A stretch of DNA of 64,000 bases from Haloarchaeobius litoreus (GCF_024495425.1 NZ_JANHJR010000001.1:186001-250000); one strand, 5' to 3'. Shown: positions 7,891 to 20,045, counted from the stretch's first letter. Notes: generated from the sequence alone by a model not told the origin. A program made the numbers and translations.

Positions 7891-8664
7891 TCAAAGCGAT
7901 ATCTCGCTCGCCTGCTCGCGGTAGGATTCGAACTCCTCGCGGAGCCACGCGACCGCGTTCGGGCTCGTGTTCCGCACCACGACCTGCACGCCGTTCTCGG
8001 TGTAGATGCCGAAGCTCGCCTCCGTCGTCCCGTCCTCGTGGTCGACGAGCATCAGCCCCAGCGGCGGGAGCTCGTCGATCTGGTAGATGGTGACGCCGTC
8101 GGCGTCCTCCATGATGTAGTCCGCGTACGTCGTCGCCAGCTCGGTCAACGCGTCGGCGCTGAACACCAGCTCCGTCTCCAGGCCGTCCGTCTCGATGCGC
8201 TCGTTGAACGCCTCGACGTACGCGCCGTGGACGGCCGGCGAGACGCCCCGCACCCGCTTCGCCGTCGAGACCAGGTCGACCGTCTCCTGCATCGCCTTGT
8301 CGGGCGCGTGGATGTCTGACTGTGTCACCTCGCAGCCGACGAACATCTCGGGCGGGACGAGGTCCGACCGCGGCAGCGTCGAGAGCCACTCGTCCACCTC
8401 GCAGATCGCGTCGACCGCGTGTTCGAACTCGTGGAACTGGTCGACGACGAGCCGGCCCGATACCGTCAGCTCGAAGCCGCGGTCGCCGCGGTCGACCAGC
8501 CCGGCGAGCTCCAGCTCGCGGATGGCCCGTCCGACCGTCGACCGTGCGACGTTGCAGTCGGCCGCCAGCTCGGGTTTCTCCTTCGGTTCGTCGTACAGCG
8601 ACGCGAGGAACGGCCTGCGCTTCGAGAGAAGCTTCAACACTTCGCCTACGTCATCGGCCCCCAT
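7891..8664 (-). CDS. HTH transcriptional regulator with FilR1 (DUF1724) middle domain
   Basis: A 257-aa regulator. Residues about 5-85 form a winged helix (recognition part NVARSTVGRAIRELELAGLVDR). The rest matches the FilR1/DUF1724 effector domain of archaeal regulators (DGVTIYQIDELPPLGLMLVDH...YTENGVQVVVRN). The ligand is unknown. It converges on the FkbM gene with 1 bp between stops. A TATA-like CTGTATACC (8686-8693, minus) lies 26 nt before the ATG, consistent with a leaderless mRNA. Confidence 0.85.
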   Translation of the reverse strand: MGADDVGEVLKLLSKRRPFLASLYDEPKEKPELAADCNVARSTVGRAIRELELAGLVDRGDRGFELTVSGRLVVDQFHEFEHAVDAICEVDEWLSTLPRSDLVPPEMFVGCEVTQSDIHAPDKAMQETVDLVSTAKRVRGVSPAVHGAYVEAFNERIETDGLETELVFSADALTELATTYADYIMEDADGVTIYQIDELPPLGLMLVDHEDGTTEASFGIYTENGVQVVVRNTSPNAVAWLREEFESYREQASEISL

Positions 8665-9204
8665 ACCACGAACGTAACGGTCGATTGGTATACAGATTAC
8701 GGCATCCCGACGGTCACTCGCGCCGGCCCCAGACGGCTTTCCCGTGGTCGAGCCGGACGGCACAGCTGCCGTCGACCGGCAGGCTCCGTCCTTCGGTCCA
8801 CGCGGAGGAAAACACGCGCCGGGCTCGACGACGAGCGGTGGGTAAAAACGGTTTTTGAGCTTGGGATAGTTGAAAGTCCCCCCGGGTCCAACGTAGAGGC
8901 GTGCCCCGCGGCGCTCCGGCCCTCCCGGCCGAAGCCGACCCACGCTAGTCGTTGCCCCAGTGGGTTGCCAACCGACCCGTCCACACCGCCCTGCGTCCGG
9001 GGCACTGCCCGACCCCGCGCCCTGTCGGTCCCCGCAGCTCGCACCCACTTCCCGGTGCACTGCCCTCCCGCCATCCATCTGCCACGCCGGAGTCGCCAGC
9101 CCACGAACTCCGGCGGGCTCCGTTCGCTACTCCGATACTGCCGAGAGAACCAGCGTCGTCGTCGTCGACGCGAACGGGACGCCGAGAAACGGCGTCGACC
9201 CCGC
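8665..9204. other. 540-bp intergenic region
   Basis: This gap between the regulator start (8664) and the pccA stop (9205) contains the regulator promoter near 8690 and a symmetric A/T run AAAAACGGTTTTT (8844-8856), which could be a terminator or promoter element on either strand. Several frames are open across it, but their translations are basic and low-complexity, unlike the acidic proteins around. I see no gene here. Confidence 0.5.
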
Positions 9205-11052
<1,848 letters not shown>

Positions 11053-11132
11053 TCTTGCCGAAAGCGTCTCGGACGACGCACCTTATTGTATCGATTCTTG
11101 CTACCCTGGTCAACCGGCGACCCCCCACCGGT

Positions 11133-11807
11133 TCACGGCCGACCGCTGCGCCGGTCGACGAGCCGCCCGAACACCGCAGATTCCGCCTTCCGAAGCAGGT
11201 TCGAGGCCGTCGACGGGGCACAGTCGAGCTCGGCTGCCACGACCTCGAGGTCTCCCTCGCGGGGGACGGTGTAGTAGCCGCACTCGACGGCGACCTCGAC
11301 GGCCTCGCGCTGTCGCTCGGTCAGCGCGCCGACGAGCGACGGGCGGCGCGTGTCGTACTCGCCGATGCCGCGCACGTCGACCTCGAAGCTCTCGGGCAGG
11401 CTGTCGAGCATCGTCCGCAGGTCGTCGCCGTCGCCGATTATCGTCATCCCCATCGCGGCCTCCCGGTCGTAGACGATGGGCGGGACGACGACGAGCGAGA
11501 GCGCGGCGAAGGCGGCCCGCCAGTCCCGGTCGTCTGCCCGGGTCTCCTGGCAGGCGTAGACGTAGAACGACTCGTCATCCACGTCGGTGATGTCGTACCA
11601 GCGGATGGAGTCGACCCCGTCGATGACCGGCTCGTACCGCTCGCGGTCGGCGACGACGTAGAACAGCTCGTACTCGATGCCCTGCTCGTGGACCACGTGC
11701 CAGGTCTGCAGCTCCTCGTACCGCACCACGTCCTCGTGGCGGATGAACTCCTGCATCGGATGGAGCCACTCGTCCGGCTGTCGGATGCGCACGTCGAGGT
11801 ACTTCAC
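11133..11807 (-). CDS. HTH-10 (Bat-type) transcriptional regulator
   Basis: A 224-aa protein of the haloarchaeal bacterio-opsin-activator-like family. The N-terminal region (1-150) is a variable sensor part. The C-terminal HTH-10 domain reads LTERQREAVEVAVECGYYTVPREG, then DCAPSTASNLLRKAESAVFG. It is divergent from the cytochrome P450 gene, with 170 bp between starts, and may control it. It lies 80 bp upstream of pccA on the same strand. Confidence 0.88.
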   Translation of the reverse strand: MKYLDVRIRQPDEWLHPMQEFIRHEDVVRYEELQTWHVVHEQGIEYELFYVVADRERYEPVIDGVDSIRWYDITDVDDESFYVYACQETRADDRDWRAAFAALSLVVVPPIVYDREAAMGMTIIGDGDDLRTMLDSLPESFEVDVRGIGEYDTRRPSLVGALTERQREAVEVAVECGYYTVPREGDLEVVAAELDCAPSTASNLLRKAESAVFGRLVDRRSGRP

Positions 11808-11977
11808 GACCCTCCACCACCATCGGCGACGACGGCCCGTTTCATCTGTTCGTTCGTGGTTCGGAGCCGTGCGTCTTTGTCGTTACTGCTGTGTGGACAC
11901 TCCGACCGCCGTACGCATTTAAACGAACTAGACACGACGACGGAACCGCCATTCGCCGTCGCAGGCAATCTCCAGCT

Positions 11978-13360
11978 ATGAGTGGTCAGTCGACCCACCA
12001 CGGACACCGGCCGGTCGAGCGCCCGGACGACGGCGGCTTCCCGCCCGGCCCGGACGGCATCCCCGTCCTCGGCAACACCCTCCAGTTCACGAGCGACCCG
12101 CACGCCTTCTACGACGAGCTCGCCAGCTACGGCGACGTGGTCGGCTACAGCGTCGCCCGCCAGCGCATGACCACGGTGCTCCACCCGGACCTCGTCGAGC
12201 AGGTGCTCGTCACCGATTCGGACAGCTACGGCAAGTGGGACCTCTCCGACTTCGGCACCCAGTTCGCCCCCGACGGCCTGCTGTTCACCGAGGGCGAGCA
12301 GTGGCGCGAGCAGCGCACCCAGGCCCAGCCGGCGTTCCAGCTCGACCGCGTCCGGGGCTACGGCGACGCGATGGCGGGCTACGCACGGGAGCTGGTCGAC
12401 GGGTTCGACGACGGCGAGACCATCGCCGCCAACGAGCGGTTCTCGGCGCTCACCATGCGCATCCTCGCGGACTCCCTGTTCGACCTCGACGTGGACGGCA
12501 GCGAGGCCGGTGCGGCCATCACCCGTGCTGCCGAGGCACTGAACGAGCGCGCCGACCCGGACGGTATCACGACGTTCGTGCCCACGTGGGTTCCGATGCC
12601 GTCGAACCGGCGGTACAAGCGGGCGATGGAGGCGTTCGAGGAGACGGTCGACGGGCTCATCGCCGAACGACGCGCCGCCGACACCGACGAGCACGACGAC
12701 CTGCTCGCGATGCTCATGCGGGCCGGCGACGATGGACAGGGGATGTCCGACGCGGAGTTGCGCGACACGATGCTCACGTTCCTGTTCGCCGGCCACGAGA
12801 CCACCGCCCTGGCACTCACCTACACGACGTACCTGCTCGCGGAGCACCCCGACGTGGCCGACCGACTGCGCCGGGAGGTCGACGACGCCGTCGACGGCGA
12901 CACGCCCGACACCTTCGACGTGTTCGGTCTGGACTACCTCGACCGCGTCTGCAGCGAGTCGATGCGGCTTTACCCGCCGGCGTACGTCGTCTTCCGCGAG
13001 GCCCGCGAGGACGTGGAACTGGGCGGCTACGAGCTCCCCGCTGACACCAAGCTGACCCTCCCGCAGTTCCACATCCACCACGACGAGCGCTGGTTCGACG
13101 CGCCCGGCGAGTTCCGGCCCGACCGCTGGACCGACGAGTTCGAGGCCCAGCTTCCGGAGTACGCCTACTTCCCGTTTGGCGGTGGTCCCCGCCACTGCAT
13201 CGGGATGCGCTTCGCCACCCTCGAACTGAAGCTCGTGCTCGCCACGCTCGTCCGTGACTGCCGGTTCGACTACCTCGGCGACGAGCCACCGGAGCCGAAG
13301 ATGGGCGCGACGTACCAGCCCAGGGAGGACGTTCGGCTGCGGGTGACGAAGCGGGACTGA
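11978..13360 (+). CDS. Cytochrome P450
   Basis: A 460-aa P450 monooxygenase. The proline-rich start (GGFPPGPDGIPVLGN) is followed by the I-helix AGHETTALAL (oxygen-activating Thr), the K-helix ExxR (ESMRLYPPAY), the PERF-like FRPDRW, and the haem-thiolate loop FGGGPRHCIGMRFA. No membrane anchor is present, so it is probably cytoplasmic and uses a ferredoxin. It most resembles CYP102/CYP4-type fatty-acid hydroxylase-like P450s. I chose the ATG at 11978; the region upstream reads into the promoter, with TTTAAAC near 11919-11925. The substrate is unknown. Confidence 0.93.
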   Translation: MSGQSTHHGHRPVERPDDGGFPPGPDGIPVLGNTLQFTSDPHAFYDELASYGDVVGYSVARQRMTTVLHPDLVEQVLVTDSDSYGKWDLSDFGTQFAPDGLLFTEGEQWREQRTQAQPAFQLDRVRGYGDAMAGYARELVDGFDDGETIAANERFSALTMRILADSLFDLDVDGSEAGAAITRAAEALNERADPDGITTFVPTWVPMPSNRRYKRAMEAFEETVDGLIAERRAADTDEHDDLLAMLMRAGDDGQGMSDAELRDTMLTFLFAGHETTALALTYTTYLLAEHPDVADRLRREVDDAVDGDTPDTFDVFGLDYLDRVCSESMRLYPPAYVVFREAREDVELGGYELPADTKLTLPQFHIHHDERWFDAPGEFRPDRWTDEFEAQLPEYAYFPFGGGPRHCIGMRFATLELKLVLATLVRDCRFDYLGDEPPEPKMGATYQPREDVRLRVTKRD

Positions 13361-13378
13361 CGCGAGAACGGGACCGGG

Positions 13379-13639
13379 TCAGAATCGATCCGCGCGTCCG
13401 GACGCCGCCCAGGCGTTCGTCGGCGCGCCGTCCGGGACGCGCCCGGCGTGTCCACGGGTACCCCGCAGGCGACCCGCGAACGACCACTTCCTGCCCGACC
13501 ACGTCTCCTCGCTGTCCTCCTCGGCGGCCTGCGCTTCGAGGTCCCGCAGGTGCGCCGCGACGACGGCCGCGATGGCGGCGGCCTCGTCGTCGGTCGCGTC
13601 GTCGGGCACGTCCAGCGCCGCGAGCAGTTCCCCGCTCAT
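13379..13639 (-). CDS. pccX: Carboxylase small subunit PccX
   Basis: An 86-aa protein. The acidic helical start ([23 protein letters not shown]) and the C-terminal [14 protein letters not shown] motif match the third subunit of haloarchaeal propionyl-CoA carboxylase and the epsilon subunits of actinobacterial acyl-CoA carboxylases, which hold the alpha and beta subunits together. It starts 2 bp after the pccB stop codon, so the two genes form one transcription unit. It is convergent with the P450 gene. Confidence 0.85.
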   Translation of the reverse strand: MSGELLAALDVPDDATDDEAAAIAAVVAAHLRDLEAQAAEEDSEETWSGRKWSFAGRLRGTRGHAGRVPDGAPTNAWAASGRADRF

Positions 13640-13641
13640 GG

Positions 13642-15186
13642 CTACAGCGGGATGTTGCCGTGTTTCTTGTCGGGCTGGTCCTCGCGCTTCGAGAGCAGCA
13701 TGTCGAGGTCGTCGACGAGCCGCGAGCGCGTCTCCGTCGGCTCGATGACGTCGTCGAGGAAGCCCTGGTCGGTCGCCGTGTAGGGGTTCGCGAACTCCTC
13801 GCGGTACTCCTCGATGAGCTCGTCGCGCAGCTCGTCGGGGTTCTCGGCCTCCGCGAGCTCCTCGCGGTAGAGGATGTTGACCGCGCCCTGCGGGCCCATG
13901 ACCGCGATCTCGGCGGTCGGCCAGGCGTAGTTCACGTCCGCACCGAGGTTCTTCGAGGCCATGACGCAGTACGCGCCGCCGTAGGCCTTCCGCGTGATGA
14001 CGGTGAGCAGCGGGACGGTGGCCTCGGAGTACGCATAGAGGAGCTTCGCGCCGTGGCGGATGATGCCCCGGTGCTCCTGTTCGGTGCCGGGCATGTAGCC
14101 GGGCACGTCGACGAGCGTCACGATGGGGATGTTGAACGAGTCACAGAAGCGGACGAACCGCGAGCCCTTCATCGAGGCGTCGACGGTGAGCGTGCCCGCG
14201 TTCACCCGGGGCTGGTTGGCGACGACGCCGACGCTGTGGCCGTCGAGCCGGCCGAAGCCGACGACGATGTTCTTCGCGAAGTTCTCGGCGACCTCGAGGA
14301 ACGAGCCCTCGTCGACGATGGAGCCGATGACGTCGACCATGTCGTAGGGCTTCTGCGGGCTGTCCGGCACGATGTCGAGCAGCCGGTCGTCCTCGCGGTT
14401 CGGGTCGTCCCACGGCTCGACGCGCGGCGGGTCCTCGACGTTGTTCGAGGGGAGGTACGAGAGCAGGTCGCGGATGCGGTCGAGCGCGGCCTCGTCGGAC
14501 TCGCAGGCGAACTGCGCGACGCCCGTCTTGCTGGTGTGTGTCTTGGCCCCGCCGAGTTCCTCCTGTGTCACCTCCTCGCCGGTGACTGTCTTGATGACGC
14601 CCGGCCCGGTGATGTACATGTGGGCGCTGTCCTCGACCATGAAGATGAAGTCCGTGATGGAGGGGGAGTACACGGCCCCGCCCGCGCACGGCCCCATGAT
14701 GCAGGAGATCTGCGGGACGACGCCGGAGGCGAGCTGGTTGCGGTGGAAGATGTTGGTGAAGCCCGCGAGCGAGTTCACGCCCTCCTGGATTCGCGCGCCG
14801 GCGGAGTCGTTCAGGCCGACGATCGGCGCGCCGACCTCCATCGCCATGTCCATCACCTTCGTGATCTTCTCGGCGAACACCTCGCCGAGCGAGCCGCCGA
14901 AGACGGTGAAGTCGTGGGCGAAGACGAACACCTTGCGGCCGTCGACGTCGCCGTAGCCGGTGACGACGCCGTCGCCGAGTATCTTGCGCTCCTCCATCCC
15001 GAAGTTGTGGGAGTCGTGGGTGCGCAGCTGGTCGAACTCGTGGAAGGTGCCGTCGTCGAGGAAGTACTCGATGCGCTCGCGAGCGGTCATCTTGTCCTTC
15101 TCGTGCTGGGACTCGATGCGGTCCTCGCCGCCGCCCAGCAGGGCCTCCTCGCGCAGTTCCTCGAGTTCCTCGATGCGGTCCTCCAT
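13642..15186 (-). CDS. pccB: Propionyl/acetyl-CoA carboxylase, carboxyltransferase subunit
   Basis: A 514-aa carboxyltransferase starting [14 protein letters not shown]. It has the biotin-dependent carboxyltransferase blocks: the oxyanion-hole glycines [14 protein letters not shown] and [12 protein letters not shown] in the N half, and [28 protein letters not shown] plus [14 protein letters not shown] in the C half, ending KKHGNIPL as the family does. It moves the carboxyl group from biotin to propionyl-CoA or acetyl-CoA. The frame is open far upstream through an antisense frame of the transporter; the ATG at 15186 gives the standard length. The partner pccA is 2.6 kb away. Confidence 0.95.
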   Translation of the reverse strand: MEDRIEELEELREEALLGGGEDRIESQHEKDKMTARERIEYFLDDGTFHEFDQLRTHDSHNFGMEERKILGDGVVTGYGDVDGRKVFVFAHDFTVFGGSLGEVFAEKITKVMDMAMEVGAPIVGLNDSAGARIQEGVNSLAGFTNIFHRNQLASGVVPQISCIMGPCAGGAVYSPSITDFIFMVEDSAHMYITGPGVIKTVTGEEVTQEELGGAKTHTSKTGVAQFACESDEAALDRIRDLLSYLPSNNVEDPPRVEPWDDPNREDDRLLDIVPDSPQKPYDMVDVIGSIVDEGSFLEVAENFAKNIVVGFGRLDGHSVGVVANQPRVNAGTLTVDASMKGSRFVRFCDSFNIPIVTLVDVPGYMPGTEQEHRGIIRHGAKLLYAYSEATVPLLTVITRKAYGGAYCVMASKNLGADVNYAWPTAEIAVMGPQGAVNILYREELAEAENPDELRDELIEEYREEFANPYTATDQGFLDDVIEPTETRSRLVDDLDMLLSKREDQPDKKHGNIPL

Positions 15187-15317
15187 CGTCACGGTGACCA
15201 CCCAGCAGTCATTGCTCGAATCGTCTCCTACCTCGCCCAAAAGGTTTCCGTACTCCGCAACGTCGATCGTCGAAATTCCGCGGCAGTATTTGGGACGGCC
15301 GGCGGCAGGCCGTCGCG

Positions 15318-16730
15318 TCAGGCGGCGGCAGCGTAGCCGTCGCGGGTCCAGCGGACGAAGGCGACCACCGTGGCGGCGACGACGGTCCCCGCGAGCCCGA
15401 GCTGCCACGACGGGAGCGTGACGCCCAGCAGTTCGAACACGCCTACGAGCAGCGTGAAGGCGAGGAACGGCGGGATGACGACCCCGACGAGGAGCCGCCA
15501 GGCGTCGGCGAGCCCGGACGAGAACTGCGTCCCGCGGACGAACTCGTCGATGGCGTCGCCACCCAGCACCCACGCGGCGAAGACGACGAACGCGAACAGC
15601 CCGGTCGTGAGCACGAAGTCGACGACGGGACCGGCGAGTGCTTCGAACAGTTCGGGGGTGAACGCGCTGGCGGTCCCGGTGACGAGGACGACCGCGCCGA
15701 CGCCGACGACCGCCTCCTGCCGGCTGCGGTCGCGCTCGTCGACGAGGTACGCGACGACGATCTCGAGCATGCTGATGGACGACGAGAGCGCGGCGAGCGC
15801 GACGACCGCGAAGAAGCCGAAAGCGGCGAGGCGACCGACCGGGAGCTCGGAGAACGCCCTGGCGACGCCGACGAACAGCGCACCCGGGCCGCTGGTCTCG
15901 ACGTCCGCGCCGGGCGTCGAGAACAGCAGCGGGAAGACGACGAGCCCGGCGAGCACGCCGACGGCGGTGTTTAGCACCGCGACGAGGGTCGCGTCCGCCG
16001 GGAGCGAGCGGTCCTCGGCGACGTAGCTCGCGTAGGTTATCATCGTGCCAGCGCCGACGGAGAGGGTGAACAGGGCCTGCCCGGCGGCCGCGAGGACGAT
16101 GTCGAGGAAGCTCGCCTGGATCGCGTCGAGGTCGAACGAGAGGTAGAACGTGTACGCCTCCGACGCACCGGAGAGCCCGCTGACCCACACGGAGAGCCCG
16201 ATGAGCGCGAGGAAGACGATGGGCATCATCACCGTCGTCGCGCGCTCGATGCCGTCGCGCACGCCGCCGTAGACGACGCCCGCGGTGAGCGCGAGGAACA
16301 GGACGTGGAACGCGGCGGCCGTCGGCCCGAACGAGATGGCGCCGAAGTACGCGCCGGGGTTGTCGAAGTACGCGCCCGTCGGCGAGGCGACGAGGTAGCG
16401 GAGAATCCAGCCGCCGACGACGCTGTAGAACGAGAGCAGGACGAGCCCGGCGACGACGCTCAGGAGACCGACGTGCCCCCAGTTGCGCGAGCCGGAGAGG
16501 TCCCGCAGCGCGCCGACGGGGCTCTTCTGCGAGCGACGGCCGATGACGAACTCCGCGAGCAGGCCGGGGACACCGACCGCGAGGACGATGCCGAGGTAGA
16601 CGAGCAAGAACGCGCTCCCGCCGTTCTCGGCGGTCATCCACGGGAACCGCCAGAGGTTCCCCAGTCCGACTGCGCTGCCAGCGGCGGCGAGGACGAAGCC
16701 GATACGCCCCGTCCACGATTCACGTGCCAT
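15318..16730 (-). CDS. NSS-family sodium-dependent transporter
   Basis: A 470-aa membrane protein of the neurotransmitter:sodium symporter (LeuT) family. TM1 has the unwound sodium and substrate site [16 protein letters not shown], followed by EFVIGRR, and TM6/TM8 sites appear as [16 protein letters not shown] and [14 protein letters not shown]. About 11 or 12 membrane helices are present. It likely imports an amino acid with sodium. It is encoded upstream of pccB on the same strand, 131 bp away. Confidence 0.92.
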   Translation of the reverse strand: MARESWTGRIGFVLAAAGSAVGLGNLWRFPWMTAENGGSAFLLVYLGIVLAVGVPGLLAEFVIGRRSQKSPVGALRDLSGSRNWGHVGLLSVVAGLVLLSFYSVVGGWILRYLVASPTGAYFDNPGAYFGAISFGPTAAAFHVLFLALTAGVVYGGVRDGIERATTVMMPIVFLALIGLSVWVSGLSGASEAYTFYLSFDLDAIQASFLDIVLAAAGQALFTLSVGAGTMITYASYVAEDRSLPADATLVAVLNTAVGVLAGLVVFPLLFSTPGADVETSGPGALFVGVARAFSELPVGRLAAFGFFAVVALAALSSSISMLEIVVAYLVDERDRSRQEAVVGVGAVVLVTGTASAFTPELFEALAGPVVDFVLTTGLFAFVVFAAWVLGGDAIDEFVRGTQFSSGLADAWRLLVGVVIPPFLAFTLLVGVFELLGVTLPSWQLGLAGTVVAATVVAFVRWTRDGYAAAA

Positions 16731-16964
16731 TGGTAGCCTCGGGTCCGTCCCACCCCAAGAGCGTTACGAAGCTCGAATCGTCAACCGCTAAATATCACGG
16801 TTTTCAGGGCCTCTGTCGGACGTTTGTACGGTTCGGGGGTCGGGTGAATCGAAGCCGGCGCGGTCGGCACGCGCTGGCAGGAGGCACACGACTCCGTGTA
16901 CCGGGCCGGCCCCTCGGGGAGTCCACGACGTAGCTATTTGTGACTCCCAGCCGAACCGTGGCGT

Positions 16965-17789
16965 ATGTCACCACCACCCGACGACCTCGGGCCTGCCACG
17001 GAGATGTACCGCCACCGGGCGGACACGCTCGTCGACGACCGGGGCGACGGGCCCGCGCTCGTGCTCAGCCACGGGACGCTGATGGACCGGACGATGTTCC
17101 GACCGCAGCAGGATGCCCTCGCCGACGACTACCGCGTCGTCGCCTACGACAACCGCGCCCGCACCGACAACTGGCGGGGACCCTACGACCTCGACGACCT
17201 GACCGACGACTGCCGGACGCTGCTCGACGCGCTCGGGGTCGACTCCTGTGTCCTCGGCGGGATGTCGATGGGTGGGTTCATGGCGCTCCGGTTCGCGCTG
17301 CGCTACCCCGACAGCCTCGACGGCCTCGTCCTGATAGACAGCATGGCCCAACCCCACCCCGAGGCGGACCGCGAGCGCTACGGCGGGATGGTCGACCGCG
17401 CGAAGGCCGCCGACGAGCTGCCCCCGGACCTCGCCGAGGTCGTCGCACACATCCTGTTCGGGCCGACGACGAACGAGGAGCACCCGGAACTCGTGGACGC
17501 CTGGAAGAACCGCTGGCTCACCTACCCCGGCGAGGCGGTCCACGACGAGGTGCACTCGTGGCTGAATCGCCCGGGGGTCGTTGACCGACTCGACGAGATC
17601 GACGTGCCGACGCTCGTCGTCCACGGCGCGGAGGACCTCTCCATCGACCCCGAGTACGGCGAGTCGATGGCCGACGCCATCCCCGACGCCCGGTTCGTCG
17701 AGGTCCCCGGGGCCGGCCACTCCTCGAACGTGGAGAACCCCGAGGTCGTGAACGATGCACTCCGGGAGTTCCTCGACGAGGTGTACTGA
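16965..17789 (+). CDS. Alpha/beta hydrolase
   Basis: A 274-aa alpha/beta hydrolase. Visible are the oxyanion loop LVLSHGTLMDRTMF, the nucleophile elbow GGMSMGGFMALRFA (Ser), the acid region VPTLVVHGAEDLSIDPEYG (Asp) and the catalytic His in VPGAGHSSNVENPE. The family includes 3-oxoadipate enol-lactonases, esterases and haloperoxidase-like hydrolases; the substrate cannot be told. A CTATTTGTGA element about 30 nt before the ATG may be the TATA box. Confidence 0.88.
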   Translation: MSPPPDDLGPATEMYRHRADTLVDDRGDGPALVLSHGTLMDRTMFRPQQDALADDYRVVAYDNRARTDNWRGPYDLDDLTDDCRTLLDALGVDSCVLGGMSMGGFMALRFALRYPDSLDGLVLIDSMAQPHPEADRERYGGMVDRAKAADELPPDLAEVVAHILFGPTTNEEHPELVDAWKNRWLTYPGEAVHDEVHSWLNRPGVVDRLDEIDVPTLVVHGAEDLSIDPEYGESMADAIPDARFVEVPGAGHSSNVENPEVVNDALREFLDEVY

Positions 17790-17811
17790 ACGGCTACGTC
17801 GACCCGCGGAA

Positions 17812-17830
17812 GTTTACGTATAGTGTAAAC
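17812..17830. promoter_or_regulatory. Second GTTTAC...GTAAAC palindrome
   Basis: GTTTACGTATAGTGTAAAC lies 22 nt after the hydrolase stop and 197 nt before the 48-aa gene at 18027. It shares arms, length, and the CGGAA and CCC flanks with the palindrome at 6129-6147, which suggests that one regulator recognises both. Confidence 0.45.
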
Positions 17831-18026
17831 CCTCCACTGCCGGCGCGCGCCGCCGAGACTGCGCGAGCGCAGCGAGGCGACGAGCACGTCGGGGCTATCC
17901 GGCCGTCGCCACCACCAGTCGGTCCGGTGCACCAGACGACCCCGAACGCACTCAGACCGGACACCCGACAGCCGCCGAACACGAATCGAAGAAAGACACT
18001 TCCGAACAGCACCCACAGTCACGGGC

Positions 18027-18173
18027 ATGCGCAGTGAAGAGGAGATACGGGAGCAGTACGAGTTCCTGATGGACGAACTGGACGACGAGGACATGAAACA
18101 CGAGGGCGTCAAGCAGATGTTCACGTACTACAAGCGGGCGCTGGGCTGGGTGCTGGAAGAGGAGCACATCTGA
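18027..18173 (+). CDS. Small acidic helical protein, 48 aa
   Basis: A 48-codon frame starting MRSEEEIREQYEFLMDELD and ending in GWVLEEEHI. It is strongly acidic and predicted to be wholly helical, with regular charge spacing, as real haloarchaeal microproteins are. It has no Cys and few Ser or Thr, so it does not look like a substrate peptide for the YcaO protein that starts 66 bp downstream, although the two may be co-transcribed. No family is recognised. Its composition and position argue for a real gene. Confidence 0.65.
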   Translation: MRSEEEIREQYEFLMDELDDEDMKHEGVKQMFTYYKRALGWVLEEEHI

Positions 18174-18239
18174 CAGCACGACCCACCACGGACACCCGGG
18201 AGCGTCGGACTTTTCTCACAGCCACCCGACGACGGCGAC

Positions 18240-19961
18240 ATGGACGTACGAATCGCGGGTGACGGACCGGCCGCCGAGGCGGTCGCGGCCGCGCTGGCGG
18301 ACACGGACGCCGAGGCGTCGCCGGAGCGGGTCGCCCCCGACGGCATCGCCGGCGCGGACCTGGCGGTCGTCGTCGCGCCGACCGGGGACGACGCCCTCGT
18401 AACGGCAAACGAGACCGCCGACGGACCGTGGCTGGCGGTCGAACTGGGCGGCATCGGTGGCTATCCGGTCGCGGGGGTCGACGCCGCCGTGACCGGACTC
18501 GCGCCGGGCCGGGGCTGTTTCGACTGCCTGCGTGCGAGAGTCGGCTCGAACGCGAGCGAGATGGACGACGGGACCGTCGACCGGCCGACGGCGCGGCTCG
18601 CGGGTGCAGTCGCCGGGAGCGAGGCCGCCGTGGCCGTCGACGACGGGGACGACACGACGACAGACGACCTGGTCGGTCGCATCCACGAGCTCCCGCACGA
18701 GGACCGCCGCTTCCTGGCGGTTCCGGGCTGCTGTGGCACCACCGACGACCAGCTCAGGCGCGACCACGCCGACGTGAGCCTCGACGAGGCCCTCGAACGC
18801 GCCGAGCGAACCCTCGACGGGCGCGTCGGACTCGTCAGCGACATCGGCGAGCTGGAGTCGTTCCCGGCACCGTACTACCTCGCGACGACGGCAGAGACGT
18901 CCGTCTACTCCGACGCGAGCGCGCCCGGGCAGGCCGCCGGCGTCGCCGACGACTGGAACGCGGCGTTCATGAAGGCCGTCGGCGAGGCCCTCGAACGGTA
19001 CAGCGCGGCAATCTACCGGAACTCGGAGTTCGAGCAGGCACCCCCGGCCATGGTCGGCAACGGCGTCTCGCCCGACGAGGTCGTCAGGGCCGACGACGCC
19101 CCGACGGTCGACCCCGACGCAGCGATCCCGTGGACGACGGCGACGGACCTCGCGACCGACGAGCGGGTCCCTATCCCGGCCGAACTCGTGCACTTCCCGC
19201 CGCCGGAGGAGCGCTACACGTCGGCAATCACGACCGGGCTGGGGCTCGGCACCTCGGGGGCCGACGCGCTCGTCGCCGGGCTCACGGAGGTCGTCGAGCG
19301 CGACGCGACGATGCTCGCGTGGTACTCGACGTTCGAGCCGCTCGAACTGCGCGTCGACGACGAGGACTACGAACGGCTGGCGCGACGCGCCCGCGCCGAG
19401 GACCTGGAGACGACCGCGCTGCTCGTCACGCAGGACGTGGACGTCCCGGTGGTCGCGGTCGCGGTCCACGACGAGGACGGCGACTGGCCGCGGTTCGCGG
19501 TGGGCTCGGACGCCGCGCTCGACCCGGTCGACGCCGCGCGGTCGGCGCTGGCCGAGGCGCTCCAGAACTGGATGGAGCTGCGCTCGATGGGCCGGGCCGA
19601 CGCGAACCAGGAGTCCGGTGCGATCGGCCGGTTCGCGGACTTCCCCTCGGCGGCGACGGACTTCCTCGACGCCGGTGGCCCGATCCCGGCGAGCAGCGTC
19701 GGGCCGGACGACGCACCGTCCGGGACGGCCGCGGTCGACGCGCTGGTCGAGCGGGTGACCGACGCCGGGCTGACGCCGTACGCGAGCCGGCTGACACCGC
19801 CCGACGTGGAGACGGCGGGCTTCGAGGCGGTCCGGGTCGTGGTGCCGGGCGCACAGCCGCTGTTCACGGACGACCCGGCGTTCGGCGCGCGCGCCGACAC
19901 GGTGCCGGAATCGCTCGGGTTCGAGGCGCGGCTGAACCGCCAGCACCACCCGTACCCGTGA
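18240..19961 (+). CDS. YcaO-domain protein fused to a ThiF-like N-terminal domain
   Basis: A 573-aa protein. Residues 1-170 look like the degenerate ThiF/leader-binding part of TOMM cyclodehydratases, including GRGCFDCLRARVG near 98 and a GCCGT pair near 163. Residues about 190-573 are a YcaO domain with the ATP-site helices AFMKAVGEALERYSA and GLTEVVERDATMLAW, and it ends in HHPYP like the Pro-rich YcaO tail. YcaO proteins use ATP to activate a peptide amide, making azolines or thioamides. No TfuA, dehydrogenase or obvious precursor peptide is adjacent. The target in haloarchaea is unknown. Confidence 0.85.
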   Translation: MDVRIAGDGPAAEAVAAALADTDAEASPERVAPDGIAGADLAVVVAPTGDDALVTANETADGPWLAVELGGIGGYPVAGVDAAVTGLAPGRGCFDCLRARVGSNASEMDDGTVDRPTARLAGAVAGSEAAVAVDDGDDTTTDDLVGRIHELPHEDRRFLAVPGCCGTTDDQLRRDHADVSLDEALERAERTLDGRVGLVSDIGELESFPAPYYLATTAETSVYSDASAPGQAAGVADDWNAAFMKAVGEALERYSAAIYRNSEFEQAPPAMVGNGVSPDEVVRADDAPTVDPDAAIPWTTATDLATDERVPIPAELVHFPPPEERYTSAITTGLGLGTSGADALVAGLTEVVERDATMLAWYSTFEPLELRVDDEDYERLARRARAEDLETTALLVTQDVDVPVVAVAVHDEDGDWPRFAVGSDAALDPVDAARSALAEALQNWMELRSMGRADANQESGAIGRFADFPSAATDFLDAGGPIPASSVGPDDAPSGTAAVDALVERVTDAGLTPYASRLTPPDVETAGFEAVRVVVPGAQPLFTDDPAFGARADTVPESLGFEARLNRQHHPYP

Positions 19962-20045
19962 GTCCTGAATCGGTCGCGTTCCGGGGGCTACCCGGGATTT
20001 AAGACGAACACACTCGTTGGTAGATACGGTGTGTCAACTTCTCAC

